Positions 21,200-23,689 of a stretch of DNA of 23,689 nucleotides are shown here, piece by piece; within the stretch, counting starts at the first letter, position 1; every line of letters begins with the position of its first letter. Position numbers and translations under genes: made by a program. The stretch is from Candidatus Roizmanbacteria bacterium (lineage in GTDB: Bacteria > Patescibacteriota > Microgenomatia > UBA1406 > GWC2-37-13): positions 1 through 23,689 of the forward strand of contig JACQRR010000166.1 in the NCBI GenBank assembly GCA_016206365.1, written 5' to 3'. The notes beneath the pieces were generated by a model that saw only the letters and a program-made list of their open reading frames with translations, made no database searches and was not told the DNA's origin.

Positions 21200-22207
21200 T
21201 TAGGCATTTTTTCTCAGGTATGCTTCGATAAATCCGTCAAGCTCTCCTGCTAAAACAGCTTCTACGTTTGTTTGTTCATAATCGGTTCGAAGATCTTTGA
21301 TCAATTTGTAAGGATGTAGAACGTATGAGCGAATTTGTCTACCCCAAGAAGCAATTTTTACTTTCTTAAACGAATCGATTTTATTTTGTTTTTTTTCCTG
21401 TTCGATCTGCCAGAGTTTTGCGCGTAGGAGCTTGAGGGCATTTTCTCTGTTTGCTCCCTGATATCTCTCTTCCTGGCTGGAAACTGTGATGCCTGATGGT
21501 TTATGTGTCAATCGAACTGCAGTCGCAACTTTATTAACATTCTGCCCCCCCTTACCGCCGCTTCTATAAAATTGCCACTCAATGTCCTCATCTCTTATAG
21601 GTATTTCTTTATCCTCTATAATCGGTAAGACTTCGACTAAGGCAAATGAAGTCTGTCTCAATCTATCAGCGTTGAAAGGAGATTGTCGTACCAGTCTGTG
21701 AACTCCAGCTTCTGCTTTTAGATATCCGTAGGCAAAAGAGCCGTAAACGTTCATCGTTGTGCTTTTTATTCCGGCTTCCTCTCCAGGGACTCGGTTAAAC
21801 TCCTCAAATTTCCAGCCTTTTTTTTCAAAATAACGAGCATACATGCGGAAGAGCATCTCTGCCCAGTCCATGGCTTCTGTGCCTCCTTGCCCGGCATGGA
21901 TGGCGAAAATAGCATTTCCTTTATCGTAAGGGCCTGAGAGAAAGAGAATAATTTCATATTTATTGATTAATTTTTCTGCTTCTTTTAATTCTCCTTCTTC
22001 AAACATAAGCTGCATTATTTCAATATCTTCTATTTCTCTTTTCAGATCGTTAATTTTTTTCATGACTTCAGTTGCTTTTTTGCTATCCTGCCAAAAATTT
22101 GCATCATAAGTCTTTTTTTCCAATAAAGAAACGTCCTCTTTTTTCGAGGGCAAATTGGCTTTTGCAATAATATTATCAAGTTTTTTCTTTAATTCTTCTT
22201 TTTCCAT
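21200..22207 (-). CDS. prfB: Peptide chain release factor 2
   Basis: 335 aa. Class I release factor with IHAGQGGTEAMDWAEMLFRMY, the RF2 stop-codon recognition tripeptide SPF (176-178, in VRQSPFNADR), and the catalytic GGQ (220-222, in GGKGGQNVNK), which releases the peptide in the ribosome. SPF indicates reading of UAA and UGA. The ATG at 22207 lies 2 nt after the upstream gene's stop. The N-terminus is about 20 residues shorter than E. coli RF2, and the in-frame UGA frameshift site that autoregulates many prfB genes is absent. Confidence 0.96.
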   Translation of the reverse strand: MEKEELKKKLDNIIAKANLPSKKEDVSLLEKKTYDANFWQDSKKATEVMKKINDLKREIEDIEIMQLMFEEGELKEAEKLINKYEIILFLSGPYDKGNAIFAIHAGQGGTEAMDWAEMLFRMYARYFEKKGWKFEEFNRVPGEEAGIKSTTMNVYGSFAYGYLKAEAGVHRLVRQSPFNADRLRQTSFALVEVLPIIEDKEIPIRDEDIEWQFYRSGGKGGQNVNKVATAVRLTHKPSGITVSSQEERYQGANRENALKLLRAKLWQIEQEKKQNKIDSFKKVKIASWGRQIRSYVLHPYKLIKDLRTDYEQTNVEAVLAGELDGFIEAYLRKNA

Positions 22208-22209
22208 AT

Positions 22210-22854
22210 TTAGGATGTTAATTTAAAGGCTCTGATATTTTTTTGTTTAGCGTTTGGATATTCCCAGGACCGCAAAAAAAGGTCATAAGCAACTTCTCTA
22301 TTTTTTAAAGGAGGAAGACCGGGATCATGGAGGTATAAACTTTTATTATTATAGCCAAAAACAACAACTAAATGACCAACATATCCTTCTTTTTTATTCA
22401 GTATTTTAGAATTTACGTTACAAACAACAAGATAGCCTTTATTAAGTAATTTCTTAATATCATTTAACATAGGTAAAATTTTTTTTTGGATTTTAACTTT
22501 TGAGTATTCTAGGGCATTTTTTTTCTCATAATCTATATCACTATATTTATTTTGAACCTTAACGACATTTTCATCTTTAGTCCATTCTCTCAAATAATTA
22601 AGTCCAAATTTTGCAAATTTTACATAGTCAAATAAAGTAAGATGCAAAACATCAAAACCCATTTTCTTCATGTTTATTAGTCCAACCATTGGCCAAGTCC
22701 ATAAGCCCTTCTTTTTACCTGTAAATATTTCCAGTTTTTTCCAACCAAAAGTTTTATTAGGTAAGAAATATTTTAAAACCATTCTAATAGCAGCTTGGTC
22801 ACAGTGAGTATCATCCGAAGTGTTTGAATAAAAAGGAACGCGCTTAATTATCAT
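22210..22854 (-). CDS. C39-like cysteine peptidase
   Basis: 214 aa. Papain-like C39 family pattern: DDTHCDQAAIRMVLKYF with C18 and Q20, GHLVVVFGYNN with H161, and LYLHDPGLPP with D177, a full Cys-His-Asp set. No signal peptide or membrane helix is seen, so it is probably cytoplasmic. Such stand-alone C39-like proteins are common in bacteria and their substrates are mostly unknown. A perfect extended -10 (TGATATAAT) ends 6 nt before the ATG at 22854, and no Shine-Dalgarno is present. First gene of a unit with prfB. Confidence 0.8.
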   Translation of the reverse strand: MIIKRVPFYSNTSDDTHCDQAAIRMVLKYFLPNKTFGWKKLEIFTGKKKGLWTWPMVGLINMKKMGFDVLHLTLFDYVKFAKFGLNYLREWTKDENVVKVQNKYSDIDYEKKNALEYSKVKIQKKILPMLNDIKKLLNKGYLVVCNVNSKILNKKEGYVGHLVVVFGYNNKSLYLHDPGLPPLKNREVAYDLFLRSWEYPNAKQKNIRAFKLTS

Positions 22855-22860
22855 GAGGCA

Positions 22861-22869
22861 ATTATATCA
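22861..22869 (-). promoter_or_regulatory. Extended -10 promoter of the C39-prfB unit
   Basis: TG-A-TATAAT (22869-22861) then 6 nt to ATG 22854; predicted transcription start at the A of the ATG. No clear -35 is needed with an extended -10. Confidence 0.65.
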
Positions 22870-22883
22870 GCAACAAATATGCT

Positions 22884-22988
22884 TTATTTAAATATTTCTG
22901 ATTTGAGACTTTTGGCTAGATCGAGAAAAAATTCTTCCATTTCTTTTTGATAAAAAGGAAAGAGCTTGGGGGAGATAAAATCGTATAT
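22884..22988 (-). pseudogene. In-frame coding-like extension after the small gene's stop
   Basis: Directly after the TAA that ends the 22989-23255 gene, the same frame stays open for 34 codons reading IYDFISPKLFPFYQKEMEEF then FLDLAKSLKSEIFK before TAA. Protein-like composition suggests it was once part of the same protein or another lost gene. No start codon or ribosome-binding site of its own. Confidence 0.35.
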
Positions 22989-23255
22989 TTATGGAATTTT
23001 GTGCTTGTGCCAATTCCAGAAAGTCAAGTTGTCTGGGAGTGAGTACATTTTTTCCCATAGTAAATATTCTATTGCGCGCGCTTTATATGGATCAAGTTGA
23101 TCCTTTATCTTTGGCCAAGCTTTTTTTACTTCTTCCCGATCAAGCTTTTCACCCTCATCAAGGCCATAGTTGATAAGCTGAACCAATCGCCAAAGGCGAT
23201 ATTCTTTTGGGTATTTTTTTCTGAAGGTTTTTTCGTCCGTCGACCAATTCCACAT
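22989..23255 (-). CDS. Small helical protein of unknown function
   Basis: 88 aa from ATG 23255 (MWNWSTDEKTFRKKYP); a GTG at 23273 would add six residues. Charged and helical, with YRLWRLVQLINYGLDEGEKLD, KKAWPKIKDQLDP, ARAIEYLLW and a Trp-rich end (FWNWHKHKIP). Not assigned to a family. A TATGAT lies 8 nt before the ATG, so the leader would be very short. The frame continues past the stop as coding-like sequence. Confidence 0.6.
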   Translation of the reverse strand: MWNWSTDEKTFRKKYPKEYRLWRLVQLINYGLDEGEKLDREEVKKAWPKIKDQLDPYKARAIEYLLWEKMYSLPDNLTFWNWHKHKIP

Positions 23256-23323
23256 TTTAAATATATCATACACTACAAAACGAGGGTTCTATGAGTTTAA
23301 GTATGGTAACTTTTTACCTCATA

Positions 23324-23429
23324 GTCATCTCGAACGAAGTGAGAGATCTAGGCGCTTTAGCGCCGTAATATTACGCTTCGGAACGTCAGACGTTCCTTCG
23401 CTAGATTTCTCGCTATCGCTCGAAATGAC
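23324..23429. repeat. REP-like bipartite palindrome (copy 3)
   Basis: GTCATCTCGAACGAAG...GAGATCTAG opposite CTAGATTTCTCGC...TCGAAATGAC. Between them are nested hairpins GGCGC/GCGCC and GGAACGT/ACGTTCC. Same layout as 20599-20704, here inside the MITE-like element. Confidence 0.8.
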
Positions 23430-23441
23430 AAAAAAACACTA

Positions 23442-23467
23442 AAAAACTTGTACCACAAGTTTTTTAT
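23442..23467. terminator. Bidirectional intrinsic terminator
   Basis: AAAAACTTGT-ACC-ACAAGTTTTT, perfect 10-bp stem with an A-run on one side and a T-run on the other. It ends the gene entering from the right (minus strand). Confidence 0.75.
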
Positions 23468-23559
23468 CGACTTTAAATCATTATAATAATCTAAAATATC
23501 AATTTCTTACCATACTTAATTTCATAGAACCCGTATTAAATCAAATACTCCGCCTTGTG

Positions 23560-23689
23560 TCAACTCTTGCCCACCACGGTCGCAATCACTCCTCCTTGTT
23601 TTTGAATCGGATCATGGGTAACCGGCCCCAACGACGCGATAAACTCGTTGATAATCTTATACGCCAAATCCGAATGGGCGCGCTCGCGG
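23560..23689 (-). CDS. 3' end of an unidentified gene (partial)
   Basis: 43 codons running in from beyond the window and ending at TGA 23560-23562: RERAHSDLAYKIINEFIASL, GPVTHDPIQKQGGVIATVVGKS. A clear coding character with many G/C third positions, richer in G+C than the surrounding genes, but too short for me to assign a family. Confidence 0.55.
   Translation of the reverse strand, partial: RERAHSDLAYKIINEFIASLGPVTHDPIQKQGGVIATVVGKS

Larger units (their letters stand above)
23284..23532. mobile_element. MITE-like element with 26-bp terminal inverted repeats
   Basis: Ends 23284-23309 (GGGTTCTATGA...GTATGGTAA) and 23507-23532 (its inverse) match at 24 of 26 positions. Between them lie a REP-like palindrome and a strong hairpin terminator, but no coding frame. 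Size 249 bp. No clear target-site duplication is visible. The outer pair might instead be an RNA or DNA fold. Confidence 0.5.

Noticed and set aside
21200..22207. Programmed frameshift in prfB
   Set aside because: The gene is one uninterrupted frame, starting 2 nt after its neighbour; no internal UGA site is present.

Overview
The window is about 23.7 kb of AT-rich bacterial DNA. Short compact proteins, tight operons, and the make-up of the surface genes suggest a Candidate Phyla Radiation (Patescibacteria) genome, most likely Microgenomates-like. The surface genes are a CAP-domain membrane protein, a VanZ-like protein, a lamin-tail surface protein and a circularly permuted M23 hydrolase. The phylum is an inference from gene content; no rRNA is present. 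TGA is an ordinary stop here: an SPF/GGQ-type release factor 2 is encoded, TGA ends ftsE and rpoB, and the long polymerase genes have no internal TGA.

Layout. (1) 44-7715, minus strand: rpoB, rpoC and rpsL, driven by a near-consensus promoter (TTGACA-N17-TATAGT) and a short leader with a terminator-like hairpin. rpoC and rpsL overlap by 44 bp, and a REP-like repeat sits between rpoB and rpoC. (2) 7712-8240, minus: two small membrane proteins (DUF948-like and YtxH-like). (3) 8282-10612, minus: a surface operon of VanZ-like protein, CAP-domain protein, small membrane protein and glucose-1-phosphate thymidylyltransferase, followed upstream by a secreted lamin-tail-domain protein (10662-11978).

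(4) 12.0-18.7 kb is an accessory island. It holds a HigB/HigA-like toxin-antitoxin locus with a frameshifted toxin, a xylulokinase between 37-bp direct repeats, a small unknown gene, and an HsdR N-terminal fragment with an in-frame stop. It also holds a BrnT/BrnA locus between two 72-bp direct repeats with a large structured palindromic element, a predicted small RNA with its own promoter and terminator hairpin, and an N-terminally truncated NYN-domain gene. Beyond a secreted coiled-coil M23 hydrolase, at the island edge, is the 3' remnant of a probable retropepsin-like protease. The repeats and broken genes point to repeated gain and loss.

(5) 18.7-22.9 kb, minus: C39-like peptidase, prfB, a membrane protein with a conserved C-terminal module, ftsE, ftsX and an 86-residue protein, leading towards the M23 hydrolase. 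FtsEX is the known activator of coiled-coil peptidoglycan hydrolases, so this is a plausible FtsEX-hydrolase division module. (6) 22.9-23.7 kb: a small unknown gene, a MITE-like element with 26-bp terminal inverted repeats enclosing a REP-like palindrome and a terminator, and the 3' end of an unidentified gene running off the window.

A recurring feature is that several first genes of transcription units have a -10 hexamer exactly 6 nt before the ATG and no Shine-Dalgarno sequence, which suggests leaderless mRNAs. Inside an operon, ftsX has a perfect AAAGGAGG.
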